Part shown: positions 43,171 through 51,471 of the stretch, in pieces | Layout: every line of letters begins with the position of its first letter | Position numbering within the stretch: the first letter of the stretch is position 1 | Assembly (NCBI GenBank): GCA_942493375.1 | Contig: OW818698.1 | Coordinates: forward strand, 124,001 to 188,000 | DNA length: 64,000 nucleotides | Direction: 5' to 3' | Origin: G942493375 sp942493375 | GTDB lineage: Bacteria > Armatimonadota > UBA5829 | Position numbers and translations under genes: made by a program | Notes under the pieces: generated by a model | Databases searched by the model: none | Told to the model about the DNA's origin: nothing | Seen by the model: only the letters and a program-made list of their open reading frames with translations

Positions 43171-44282
43171 GCAACATCACCGCGAGCAAACAACTCGGAT
43201 GGTGGCAATCCTGACATATCACCTGTATATCTGTCAACTCTCGTTTGGTTGTTGTTGGAGCGTATGAATACGATTCCATTGTCCTGAGCGAAATAATTCA
43301 TTATTTCAGGATGATGAGAAATAAAAAGCACTTGAGAAGCATTGTCCTCAATCTGCTCTTCCATCTTTAGGAGCCAAGGTTGTATCTCCAGCAAACTCAA
43401 GTAATTGTCAGGTTCATCAAGACAGATCGTAACATCAGGGTCTGATAATAGCTGGAGCAATGAGTACAAAACAAACAGACTACGTTCTCCATCGGATAAA
43501 TCTGCAAAGCTATACTTCGTGTTTGTTGGTTTTTCAGCTTCTTCTCCCCGAACACCCAATGTCATAAAGAGATGCTGCACATCGCCTCCCTCTCGTTCAA
43601 GAGTGAGTCCTCCAAAATCATCATACATCGGCTTCAGAGCATTATAGAGTTCAATTGTAGCATTCATGTCAGCAGATATCCGGTGCCGATACCATCCCAC
43701 AAAGTTGTGTGCGTGAATATCCAGTTCAGGATCCATTGATCCTGCCATAGATTTCATACCCAACGGATCAATCTGCAGACAGAACAGCTTGTTTCTAAAC
43801 CACCTTTTAAGCCATGTTATACGGGTATTATCCTCTCGTTCACCAAGAGATAATAGGCCTGATTGGGTAGAGTTCTTAGGATAAATAGAAAGGGAAGTGA
43901 AATCGTCTCGAAACAGCTGAACTTCATCCATGACTGCATCATACAACAGATGACCATTGTATCTGACACTTTCAGCCAACACACTCTGGTTTTCCTTCCC
44001 GATTTCGTGCTCAATCCCCAGATGGTATGTGTATATACCACCGTTTCCCTCTATCTCAATTTCGAATTCTTGCAGGCTGCGTGTCTGCCATCGTGTGAGT
44101 GTGGCATCTTTGAATACCCGAATTGGTGATTGCCCGTTCACGAAATTGCGGACATCATATATTGCCTCAAAGACAGTAGATTTCCCACTACCATTCGCAC
44201 CAAGTATCAAGTTTATGTTATCAAATCTACAGTCAAAGTTTGTGAGGCATTTGTAGTTATCTATATAGATACGCTTTATCAT
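43167..44282 (-). CDS. SMC/OLD-like AAA ATPase, partner of the TOPRIM-like protein
   Basis: ABC-type AAA_15/21 ATPase of the RecF/SMC/OLD class. Walker A is GANGSGKST (residues 28-36), the ABC signature is LSDGERSLF, Walker B is VTICLDEPDN and the switch histidine is in LFISHHPEIM. Between Walker A and the signature is a 200-residue insert with no long coiled coil. GGAGG lies 6 bases before the ATG. At 371 aa it lacks a fused nuclease; the nuclease function would be supplied by the next gene, which starts inside its stop codon. Candidate sensor or motor of a two-gene toxin or defence unit. Confidence 0.85.
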   Translation of the reverse strand: MIKRIYIDNYKCLTNFDCRFDNINLILGANGSGKSTVFEAIYDVRNFVNGQSPIRVFKDATLTRWQTRSLQEFEIEIEGNGGIYTYHLGIEHEIGKENQSVLAESVRYNGHLLYDAVMDEVQLFRDDFTSLSIYPKNSTQSGLLSLGEREDNTRITWLKRWFRNKLFCLQIDPLGMKSMAGSMDPELDIHAHNFVGWYRHRISADMNATIELYNALKPMYDDFGGLTLEREGGDVQHLFMTLGVRGEEAEKPTNTKYSFADLSDGERSLFVLYSLLQLLSDPDVTICLDEPDNYLSLLEIQPWLLKMEEQIEDNASQVLFISHHPEIMNYFAQDNGIVFIRSNNNQTRVDRYTGDMSGLPPSELFARGDVA

Positions 44283-44329
44283 AACAAGCCTCCGTCAATC
44301 GGCCGAACAATCACCATATACTGTAATTC

Positions 44330-45646
44330 CTAGAACTGCGGTAACCACGGACTCAAGGCTTCAAGCATCTCATCCACCATATTCCACACCTGGTCCGGTG
44401 TGCACACTGCAGAGGTTAGGGGATCGTGGAGGACTGCAAGCCTTAACATCTGCTTATCGCCAGTCAGAGCGGCTTCTACGGCCATTTCCTGCACACTTAT
44501 GCTGGCACGGCAGGTTGCAGCACAAGCCATTGGCAAATCACCAATATAAGTAGGCTGGATTCCATTGCTGTCTACTATACATGGCAATTCAACCGTGCAA
44601 CCATTAGGTAGGTTGGTTATTAAGCCCGTGTTAGCTACATTGAAGCATCCCCAATACCTTCGACCTGTCTCCAGACCTTCGATTATATGGGAACCGTGCT
44701 CATGAGATCTGTCACCCAGGGGGATCTGGTCGAGTTCTCCGGACAGCCACTTTGGATAGTTCTGTTTGTATTCTTCCTGGCTCTCCCGGCATATTCTCAG
44801 ATAGCCGCCGGTTTCACCACCAGCCCAGCTGTCTTTGTTATCATACCGCTCATGGTAGTCAGCAGCTTTGCGGTACCATGGAAGATACTCACTCAGATGG
44901 CCGTTGGATTCAGTAGAGTAGTATCCGAAGCGCTCCATTACATCGATTCGAAGCGGTTCACCTTTGATCATATCCGGATCGTTCTTGAATGCTTCCAGGA
45001 CTTTGTCGGTTAGATCAACACCCTTGTGGCATACTTTTGTAAACCATGTCTGGTGATTAATACCTGCACAGATATATTCCAATTCTTCAGAGGGTATCTT
45101 CAGTGCATTGGCAATCTGCCATGCCCCACCCTGGACTCCATGACAAAGCCCAACAACACGAACTCCTCCTGCCTTGCGCAGCGCCCACGTGTTCATGGCC
45201 ATCGGGTTGGAATAGTTCAACAGCAAAGCATTCGGACAGACCTTGCGCATATCCTCAGCAATGCCCAGAAGCACAGGTATCGTCCGCATTGCATAGAATA
45301 TCCCGCCAGGTCCGAGGGTATCCCCGACACACTGGTCTACACCATACTTCAAAGGAATCTCGATATCGTGTGCAAACGCTTCCAGTGCGCCAACTCTCAC
45401 TGTGGAGATAACATAGTCCGCGTTTTTAAGGGCTGTAAGCCTGTCCGTGGTAGCTACTACTACTGCAGGAAGTTTGTTGTCTTCAATCATCTTCCGGCAC
45501 AGTGTGGCCGCCATGTTTACGTTCTCTTCAGAGATATCCATAAACCGGAATTCAGTATCTTGAAATTCAGGAACAGCTAATACATCCATTAGAAGCCGAC
45601 GAGTAAAACCCACACTCCCGGCACCGATCATTGCAATTCTAATCAT
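44330..45646 (-). CDS. GH4 alpha-galactosidase/alpha-glucuronidase-type glycosidase
   Basis: NAD+- and Mn2+-dependent GH4 glycosidase that cleaves by redox elimination in the cytoplasm. The NAD site is IAMIGAGSVGFTRRLLMD. Family residues appear in LLLNYSNPMAMNTWA, VGLCHGVQGG (metal Cys) and CAGINHQTWF (metal His). The size, 438 aa, and these patterns are closer to MelA/LplD (alpha-galactosidase, alpha-glucuronidase or galacturonidase) than to phospho-glucosidases. GGAGG 7 bases before the ATG. It is separated from the sugar ABC transporter by the AAA/TOPRIM pair. The sugar brought in by that transporter may be its substrate; this is inference. Confidence 0.9.
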   Translation of the reverse strand: MIRIAMIGAGSVGFTRRLLMDVLAVPEFQDTEFRFMDISEENVNMAATLCRKMIEDNKLPAVVVATTDRLTALKNADYVISTVRVGALEAFAHDIEIPLKYGVDQCVGDTLGPGGIFYAMRTIPVLLGIAEDMRKVCPNALLLNYSNPMAMNTWALRKAGGVRVVGLCHGVQGGAWQIANALKIPSEELEYICAGINHQTWFTKVCHKGVDLTDKVLEAFKNDPDMIKGEPLRIDVMERFGYYSTESNGHLSEYLPWYRKAADYHERYDNKDSWAGGETGGYLRICRESQEEYKQNYPKWLSGELDQIPLGDRSHEHGSHIIEGLETGRRYWGCFNVANTGLITNLPNGCTVELPCIVDSNGIQPTYIGDLPMACAATCRASISVQEMAVEAALTGDKQMLRLAVLHDPLTSAVCTPDQVWNMVDEMLEALSPWLPQF

Positions 45647-45703
45647 ATCGTTTCCTCCTGGTAAGGTTTGGATACAAATTTATTTCCACAAAGCAAATAA
45701 GCG

Positions 45704-46342
45704 TTATATTATCCCCTGGACATAAGGATTGGTGCGTCTTTCCTCTCCGACTGTGGTCTCATGGCCATGGCCTGGATACAAGACAACATTATCATCCAGT
45801 ATATACAATTTATTCTGAATAGATGATACCAGTTCATCAAAGGATCCCCCGGGGAAATCGGTCCTACCAATTGAACCTGCAAATATCGTATCACCGGTAA
45901 ATACTACATCACCAACCTGGAAGCATACACCTCCCATTGAGTGCCCGGGGGTGTGTATTACCCGGATTGATAACTCTCCCATAATAATAACATCACCATC
46001 AGCCAGCAGTTCATCTGGATATAAGCCAATATATTCATTCATATTGTAATACATCTCTGCAATACCCAGGCTCTCCCCAATGAGTGTAATATCTGCTGGA
46101 TGGATCGCATTCTTGGCGCCATAAAGCTCAGCTATTTCACCAGCGTAAAAAACGTGGTCAAAATGACCGTGTGTCAGCAGTATCCACTCAACACTGCATC
46201 CAGCAGCCTCTACTGCTTCTTTGATAACTTCAGGATCTCCACCAGGATCAATTATCGCTCCCTTAAGCGTCACATCATCCCAGATCACATAACAATTGCT
46301 CTGTATTGGCCCTACGACCATCCCTGTAATACCTAATCCCAA
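45704..46342 (-). CDS. Metallo-beta-lactamase-fold hydrolase (glyoxalase II-like)
   Basis: Two-zinc hydrolase of the GloB/YcbL type. Metal motifs are LTHGHFDHV (HxHxDH-type), VIHTPGHSMGGVCF, FTGDTIFAGSIGRTDFPGG and LYPGHGHETTVGEERRTNPY. 212 aa is typical of short thioesterase-like members. The start is TTG at 46342, overlapping the last ten bases of the TPR gene upstream; an internal ATG (residue 8) is possible. Rel-Dtd-MBL hydrolase order is common in bacteria, which supports cotranscription with the genes at 47-50 kb. Substrate not predictable. Confidence 0.88.
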   Translation of the reverse strand: MGLGITGMVVGPIQSNCYVIWDDVTLKGAIIDPGGDPEVIKEAVEAAGCSVEWILLTHGHFDHVFYAGEIAELYGAKNAIHPADITLIGESLGIAEMYYNMNEYIGLYPDELLADGDVIIMGELSIRVIHTPGHSMGGVCFQVGDVVFTGDTIFAGSIGRTDFPGGSFDELVSSIQNKLYILDDNVVLYPGHGHETTVGEERRTNPYVQGII

Positions 46343-47172
46343 TTCGTAGTTACCCCTGCGCCTTTCTTCATTGCCGCCAGACTGGCATAGTCAAAACTGT
46401 CCATGTTTCCGGCGATAGTCTCGTGCAGCCCGGCTTCATAATCATTGCCGCAAAGTCTCATTGCTTCGGCCAGCACGCGATGATAGCTTCTGTCTTCCGG
46501 ATTCAACATAATTGCTCGTTTGAAGGCTTCGACAGATTCCTCAAAGAACCCGCCCATTATGTAGAGTAAACCCAGTCTGAATGAATAGTATGAATCGGAG
46601 GAAGCAAATATTGTGGCCTGCTGCATCTCGGAGATTGCATCTATTATGCGTCCGCGCTTGGATAAAATGTCTGAAAGCCAGAAATGATAGAATGCATCGC
46701 TGTCGGCAAGTTGAACAGCTACCTCCAATTGAAGTATAGCTTCATCAAACACACCAGTCTGCCATAAAGCGCTACCAAGGCGGTAGCGATAAAATGCGTT
46801 CATTGCATTGTGCTTAACTGCCAGCCTGTATTCCGGGATAGCAGCATCCCACTGTCCAAACCTGCGATAAACTTCAGCCAGGCTATAATGTGGTTCAGCT
46901 CTTCTGGGACTGAGCTTTATAGCTTTCTTATACTCCTCAACAGCCTTTACAGACATCTCAGAGTAGGCATATGCATCCCCCAGCCTGGTCCTGAACCCGG
47001 CGTTGCGCTTCTCCATATCCACTGCTTTACGGTAGTATGTAAGCGCTTCGGCTATCAACCCATTATTGCAGAGGGTATCCCCCATCTCGCAATTCTGATA
47101 CGCATTAGCAGGCGGCCTCTTCCCTCCATTCAGGATCCCGGCCGCACTACGTCTACGCTTTCTGACATTCAC
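46333..47172 (-). CDS. TPR-repeat protein
   Basis: Scaffold protein made almost entirely of tetratricopeptide repeats; about seven helical pairs can be seen (LIAEALTYYRKAVDME, MSVKAVEEYKKAIKLSP, QWDAAIPEYRLAVKHN, VFDEAILQLEVAVQLA, RIIDAISEMQQATIFA, FFEESVEAFKRAIMLNP). No signal peptide or enzyme domain. The N-terminus is very basic (VRKRRRSAAG). A GTG at 47172 with GGTGA 5 bases upstream is the most likely start; the frame stays open to a TTG at 47220 without a ribosome site. It sits between dtd and the MBL hydrolase, overlapping the latter. Partners are unknown. Confidence 0.78.
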   Translation of the reverse strand: MNVRKRRRSAAGILNGGKRPPANAYQNCEMGDTLCNNGLIAEALTYYRKAVDMEKRNAGFRTRLGDAYAYSEMSVKAVEEYKKAIKLSPRRAEPHYSLAEVYRRFGQWDAAIPEYRLAVKHNAMNAFYRYRLGSALWQTGVFDEAILQLEVAVQLADSDAFYHFWLSDILSKRGRIIDAISEMQQATIFASSDSYYSFRLGLLYIMGGFFEESVEAFKRAIMLNPEDRSYHRVLAEAMRLCGNDYEAGLHETIAGNMDSFDYASLAAMKKGAGVTTNWD

Positions 47173-47264
47173 CTCTTTCACCCCATAAAAAAACACTAAG
47201 GTCGAATTAAGAGAGTCCAACTGCCACTATTTTTTTACTCAGAGCTTGTCGAAGGACGTTAAAC

Positions 47265-47711
47265 TCACAGATTTTCAGTATCGATAATAATAGTGACTGG
47301 CCCATCATTGATTATACCGTATATCATATCTGCCTGGAAACGCCCGGTCTGGGTTGGTATACTTGTTTCCTTAAGCATATCCACAAATCGATTATAGAGC
47401 CGCTCTGCCTCATCCGGTGGCGCTGCTCCATCAAACCCTGGCCTGCGCCCTTTCCGGCAGTTAGCCATCAGAGTAAACTGACTTACAATAAGCGCTTCCC
47501 CCGCAATATCCATCACCGAAAGGTTCATCTTTCCGGCTTCATCTTCAAAAATCCGCAGTCCTGAAATCTTGTCTACTAGATACCGTGCATCGTTCTCCGA
47601 ATCATTCCGCCCAACTCCCAGCAGCACAGCCAGGCCCTGACCGATCTGCGCAACCCTCTCACCATCGATATCAACCCACGCCTGAGTCACTCGCTGCAGG
47701 ACGGCTTTCAA
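47265..47711 (-). CDS. dtd: D-aminoacyl-tRNA deacylase
   Basis: Removes wrongly attached D-amino acids (and glycine) from tRNA. Family landmarks are KAVLQRVTQAWVDIDGE at the start, LLGVGRNDSENDARYLVDKISGLRIFED, the SQFTLMANCRKGRRPGFDGAAPP active-site strand (its key part SQFTL) and the NDGPVTIIIDT end; the cross-subunit Gly-cisPro element is altered (here NDGPVT). 148 aa is standard. TTG start overlapping the rel stop (TTGA). Cotranscribed with rel, a very common pairing. Confidence 0.95.
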   Translation of the reverse strand: MKAVLQRVTQAWVDIDGERVAQIGQGLAVLLGVGRNDSENDARYLVDKISGLRIFEDEAGKMNLSVMDIAGEALIVSQFTLMANCRKGRRPGFDGAAPPDEAERLYNRFVDMLKETSIPTQTGRFQADMIYGIINDGPVTIIIDTENL

Positions 47712-49972
47712 GACTTCTTCACCACAGAACGAGTGCGCCTGAGGTCTCTGCGTGCAGAAACTCTTTCAACACTAATAACATGGGATAAAGATTCCACTTT
47801 CAACAACAGAGTAGTAAGTTCATCCTTGTCCCCAACTTCCACTGTAACATCGACATCGGCTGTCTTATCCGGAAGAGCTTTGATAACTGCACGGGTGATA
47901 TTGGTCTTGGATTCAGATATGACTGAGGTGATCTCATTGAGAAGTCCTACCCTGTCCAGCACTTTCATCTTAATGTCTGCTGAATATTTCTCCCCCGGAG
48001 TTGCCTTCCAGTCCATAGGCATAATTCTTTCAGGTTCCTGCACTCTAAGGACTGTTATGTTAGGGCAGGTATCAGCGTGCATTACAACGCCTTTGCCACG
48101 GGTCACATAGCCTGAAACATCCTCACCAGGGAGCGGGGCACAGCATTTTGCTCGGGATATCATCATATTCCGGACACCGTCCAGAGTAACGGTGAGTTTG
48201 GCTGTCCTTTCACCCTTGGACGCCTCGATGATCATCGGTTCGCGGCCGCTCTGCGCAGCCCTCAGCTTATTAACTACCGAACCAACTGTTATGCTGCCTC
48301 CACCGATAGCAGCAAACAAATCTTCGTCATTTTGGTAGTTCATCGTACGGAGAATGGCAGCAAAATCACTGCTGTGTAGTGAGTCAGACGGATCCATTCC
48401 CTGCCTTACAAATTCACGCTCAAGGCTCTCCCTGCCTCTTATGAGGTTGTCCCCGTAATTCAACTTGCGGAAGTATGCATTGATACGGTTTCTGGCGTGG
48501 GATGTTTTGACAAATGTGAGCCAGTCCATGCTGGGTTGACTGTTTGAGCGTGTGATAATCTCAACAATGTCACCATTCTTGAAACGATATGTGAGTGAAA
48601 CTATGCGGCCATTGACTTTGCCCCCAACGCAATGGTTGCCAACGTCGGAGTGGATTCTATACGCAAAATCAATCGGTGTCGAACCAGCCGGCAAATCAAT
48701 AACATCACCTCTGGGCGTAAAGACGAACACCTGGTCTGTGAACATATCATTGAGCACACTGCTCAGGAACTCACCGGCATCCTTGGCATCGGACTGCCAG
48801 TCAAAAAGCTGCTGACGGAAGAATGAAAGTTTTCGCTCAAACTCATCCCCACTCTGCAGATTTTCCTTATACTGCCAGTGAGCAGCTATACCAAACTCGG
48901 AGTTTCTGTGCATATCCCAGGTACGTATCTGCACTTCCAAAGGCTCTCCACGCGGCCCGATAACCTTGGTATGCAGTGATTGATACATATTGGATTTAGG
49001 TTTAGCTATATAGTCAGAAAACCTCTCAGGAATGGGCATCCAGAGATCGTGCACCAGTCCCAGTGTAGTGTAACAGTCAACTACCCGGTTCACTACCACA
49101 CGCAGAGCAGAGAGGTCATAGATTTCACCAAAGTCCAGGCCCTCTTTGATCATCTTCTGGTAAATACTCCAGAGATGCTTTGGCCTGGCCATTATATGAG
49201 CTTCTATACCCTCTTTCGACAGCTGATATTTAAGCATCTCAACTGCTTCAGCCAGATAGTCTTCACGCTCAGTCCTGGTTTTCGAAACTTTCTGAGCAAG
49301 GGACTCATACGCTTCTGGCTCAAGATACTTAAATGCCAGGTCCTCAAGCTCCCATTTTACACGCCATATTCCCAAACGATGAGCGAGAGGGGCATATATC
49401 TGCATCGTTTCACGGGCAATACGCAGGCGCTTATCCGGAGGCATTGAATCCAGTGTATTAAGATTGTGCAGCCTGTCTGCCAGCTTAAGCACAATAACCC
49501 GGAAATCACTGGCCATTGCAATGAAGATTTTTCGCAGATTTTCAGCACTGCGCTTGTGATCTGCTTTCTTCTTCTTGGTCTCTGCTTTGGTGTGTTGACT
49601 GTCTTCAGTGAACTCCCCTACATCGAAGTCCGTTGACATCAGTTTGGTGACACCATCAACTAAAGATGCGACTTCGTCCCCGAAGCGCTTTTTGATCTCA
49701 TCCATGGAGACATCCTGGTCTTCTACAACATCATGGAGCAATGCTGCTACCAGAGTGGCTGTATCCATTTCAAGATCGACAAGAGTCCAGGCAGTTGCAA
49801 GGGGATGAATGATATACTTTTCACCGGATTGGCGGAGTTGGTCCTTGTGGGCTTCGAATGCGAAGACGAATGCGTTATGAATAAGATCCGCATCTACATT
49901 GGGATTGTACCCTCGTACTTTCTCGATAAGCGAATCTATTGCGTTCATCGAGAACTCCGGATGCGAATTCAT
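47708..49972 (-). CDS. rel: Bifunctional (p)ppGpp synthetase/hydrolase
   Basis: Stringent-response enzyme. GGAGG lies 7 bases before the ATG at 49972. HD hydrolase domain (about 25-180) with ATLVAALLHDVVED and KLADRLHNLNTLD; synthetase domain (about 235-350) with YDLSALRVVV, RFSDYIAKPKSNMYQSLHT; TGS domain (about 400-460, VFVFTPRGDVIDLPAGSTPIDFAY); zinc-finger/helical region with CCAPLPGEDVSGY; C-terminal ACT domain (about 675-745). 754 aa is typical. Both catalytic halves look intact, so it should make and break ppGpp. Followed directly by dtd. Confidence 0.97.
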   Translation of the reverse strand: MNSHPEFSMNAIDSLIEKVRGYNPNVDADLIHNAFVFAFEAHKDQLRQSGEKYIIHPLATAWTLVDLEMDTATLVAALLHDVVEDQDVSMDEIKKRFGDEVASLVDGVTKLMSTDFDVGEFTEDSQHTKAETKKKKADHKRSAENLRKIFIAMASDFRVIVLKLADRLHNLNTLDSMPPDKRLRIARETMQIYAPLAHRLGIWRVKWELEDLAFKYLEPEAYESLAQKVSKTRTEREDYLAEAVEMLKYQLSKEGIEAHIMARPKHLWSIYQKMIKEGLDFGEIYDLSALRVVVNRVVDCYTTLGLVHDLWMPIPERFSDYIAKPKSNMYQSLHTKVIGPRGEPLEVQIRTWDMHRNSEFGIAAHWQYKENLQSGDEFERKLSFFRQQLFDWQSDAKDAGEFLSSVLNDMFTDQVFVFTPRGDVIDLPAGSTPIDFAYRIHSDVGNHCVGGKVNGRIVSLTYRFKNGDIVEIITRSNSQPSMDWLTFVKTSHARNRINAYFRKLNYGDNLIRGRESLEREFVRQGMDPSDSLHSSDFAAILRTMNYQNDEDLFAAIGGGSITVGSVVNKLRAAQSGREPMIIEASKGERTAKLTVTLDGVRNMMISRAKCCAPLPGEDVSGYVTRGKGVVMHADTCPNITVLRVQEPERIMPMDWKATPGEKYSADIKMKVLDRVGLLNEITSVISESKTNITRAVIKALPDKTADVDVTVEVGDKDELTTLLLKVESLSHVISVERVSARRDLRRTRSVVKKS

Positions 49973-50161
49973 TCCAACACCTCCAAAATACCAGAAGCGA
50001 ATAATGCGGCTAGTAATGACGAAAAGGGCGAGGATAACCCCGCCCCTCTATATTAACACAAAATCCAACAATCCGACCGTTAATCCGCTCTAATTATCAC
50101 ACATTACTATCCGATATCATCGGCAAAATGTAAAATAAGCTATGACACTGCTGGTTTCTGC

Positions 50162-51052
50162 TTAGTCGGACACCGATATAGTATTTGAAACCGTTACAGG
50201 GGTTTTGACACCAAGTGCATCGGTTACAGTAAGTGAAATAGTGAAATCTCCACCCTTGTTGAATGGATGGCTTACAATTCGGGTCTTAGGACCAGCTGCT
50301 ACTACAGTCCCATCACCAAAGTTCCAGGAACAGAGGACCGGACTTACGCCAGCTCTAACATTAGCCTGGAAGTATAAATAGTCACCAACAGCAACAACCT
50401 GACTGGACAATCCATCAACCTTAATCGGGTTGTTATCGGTAACCAGTTTTATCTGAGAAAGCCAGAATGTTGCTTTTGTGCTTGAAGCAACAACTAAACG
50501 GGCCAGCTTGAAACTGGTCTGCTCCTTAGGAATAACTAGTTTTGCCATTGGGATTGCTACACGTACCCAGTTGTCTTCAGGGTCCAGTGGATTCGTCGGG
50601 CACATAATCGGTACCTTGACGCCGGTATCCGAAATCAACATAACCCGCAATTTCTCAACCTTTGGAACCCGGTAAGGGACTATATCATAGGGATTGTAGG
50701 TCGCATTGCTTGGGCCAACAAAATCTGATTCCGGGAAGAAAATTGTCAACACAAGATATTTTGCTGGATCGATAGCTGTCTCGGCGAGAGATATCGGCGT
50801 AGCAAAATCCAGTCTAGCTCCCATATATTGACCATCAGATGTGATCTTTATGGACTGGTTTCCCTCAAGCAACCTTTTCTTGTCCTTGTTCTCTATGGTA
50901 GCAGTTCCGCTACCCCAGGTTCCAAGGGTAATACCTGCGGCAGCAAGGTCAGTCCCATTCCATATCATAGTTTCCTGAGAATAAGCACAAGATGCCAGGC
51001 ACACTACTGCCAGGACAACTGCAAGAATTGATAAACCCATAAGTTTGCGCAT
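50162..51052 (-). CDS. Secreted PKD-domain protein with N-terminal beta-sandwich
   Basis: Exported protein with a signal peptide (cleavage near ASCAYS-QE); the Cys before it (LASCAYSQ) might make it a lipoprotein. GGAGGG 8 bases before the ATG. Residues about 30-205 form a beta-sandwich resembling a carbohydrate-binding module (EGNQSIKITSDGQYMGARLDF, ARLVVASSTKATFWLSQIKLV). A PKD domain closes it (about 215-296): SPVLCSWNFGDGTVVAAG and VSHPFNKGGDFTISLTVTDALGV. No catalytic motif. Likely binds polysaccharide or mediates attachment. Confidence 0.83.
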   Translation of the reverse strand: MRKLMGLSILAVVLAVVCLASCAYSQETMIWNGTDLAAAGITLGTWGSGTATIENKDKKRLLEGNQSIKITSDGQYMGARLDFATPISLAETAIDPAKYLVLTIFFPESDFVGPSNATYNPYDIVPYRVPKVEKLRVMLISDTGVKVPIMCPTNPLDPEDNWVRVAIPMAKLVIPKEQTSFKLARLVVASSTKATFWLSQIKLVTDNNPIKVDGLSSQVVAVGDYLYFQANVRAGVSPVLCSWNFGDGTVVAAGPKTRIVSHPFNKGGDFTISLTVTDALGVKTPVTVSNTISVSD

Positions 51053-51158
51053 ATCATCTGCCCTCCACGCGTCATTCTACAACCTGATCACTACTATGTC
51101 AATAAGTATGGCTGTGAAGCAATTATACTACTTTATCCGCAATTATTCATATCCGAGG

Positions 51159-51227
51159 CTATGCACTAATAACCCATTATGCCCCTCGGGCAGGAATATG
51201 GGGTGCGGATGGATAAATAGTGCATAG
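51159..51227. repeat. Inverted repeat with CTATGCACTA arms
   Basis: Perfect ten-base arms (51159-51168, 51218-51227) enclose a CCCATTATGCCCC / GGGGTGCGG-like inner pairing. It lies just left of the repeat at 51239 and may be another small repeat family. The 281-base gap holds only these two repeats. Confidence 0.55.
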
Positions 51228-51238
51228 TTGAATATACA

Positions 51239-51321
51239 CTAACCCGCATTATTCATGATTGACTCAGCTTTTGTCTTTACTGCCAGCCAAAAGCAAAGCT
51301 TGGTGAATAAAGCGGGCTAAG
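51239..51321. repeat. CCCGC-TTATTCA family element, intact copy next to tRNA-Leu
   Basis: CTAACCCGCATTATTCA and TGAATAAAGCGGGCTAA end the unit and pair with each other. The core hairpin GCTTTTGTC...GCCAAAAGC is slightly degraded. It nearly matches 6877-6957. It lies 13 bases past the tRNA 3' end (tRNA on the minus strand), where it would act as the tRNA's downstream hairpin. Confidence 0.87.
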
Positions 51322-51333
51322 TGGATGTAAAAG

Positions 51334-51419
51334 TGGTGCCGAAGATCGGAGTCGAACCGATATGAGGTTTCCCTCGGTGGTTTTTGAGACCACTGCGTCT
51401 GCCATTCCGCCACTCCGGC
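51334..51419 (-). tRNA. tRNA-Leu (anticodon CAA)
   Basis: 86-base class II tRNA on the minus strand. The acceptor arm GCCGGAG pairs with CTTCGGC (one G-U), followed by A and an encoded CCA. The anticodon arm is GTGGT-CTCAAAA-ACCAC, giving anticodon CAA, which reads UUG. A long variable arm (CGAGGGAAACCTCA region) and a T arm with GGTTCGACTCC are present, as required for leucine tRNA. It is divergent from sppA. Confidence 0.96.
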
Positions 51420-51428
51420 CATACCGAC

Positions 51429-51457
51429 ATTATAATTTGACCGACAGCCATTGTCAA
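51429..51457 (-). promoter_or_regulatory. Consensus sigma-70 promoter of tRNA-Leu
   Basis: On the minus strand TTGACA (51452-51457) and TATAAT (51429-51434) are exact consensus boxes with a 17-base spacer, 9 bases before the tRNA 5' end. The -10 region reads ATTATAAT, so a TATAAT also faces the other way (51431-51436), toward sppA, though I see no matching -35 for it. Confidence 0.85.
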
Positions 51458-51471
51458 CACAGGAGACTATT

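Noticed and set aside
42619..44282. Naming the ATPase/TOPRIM pair as PARIS or Gabija
   Set aside because: Lengths and visible motifs do not decide between these families, and no UvrD-like helicase (Gabija) is present.
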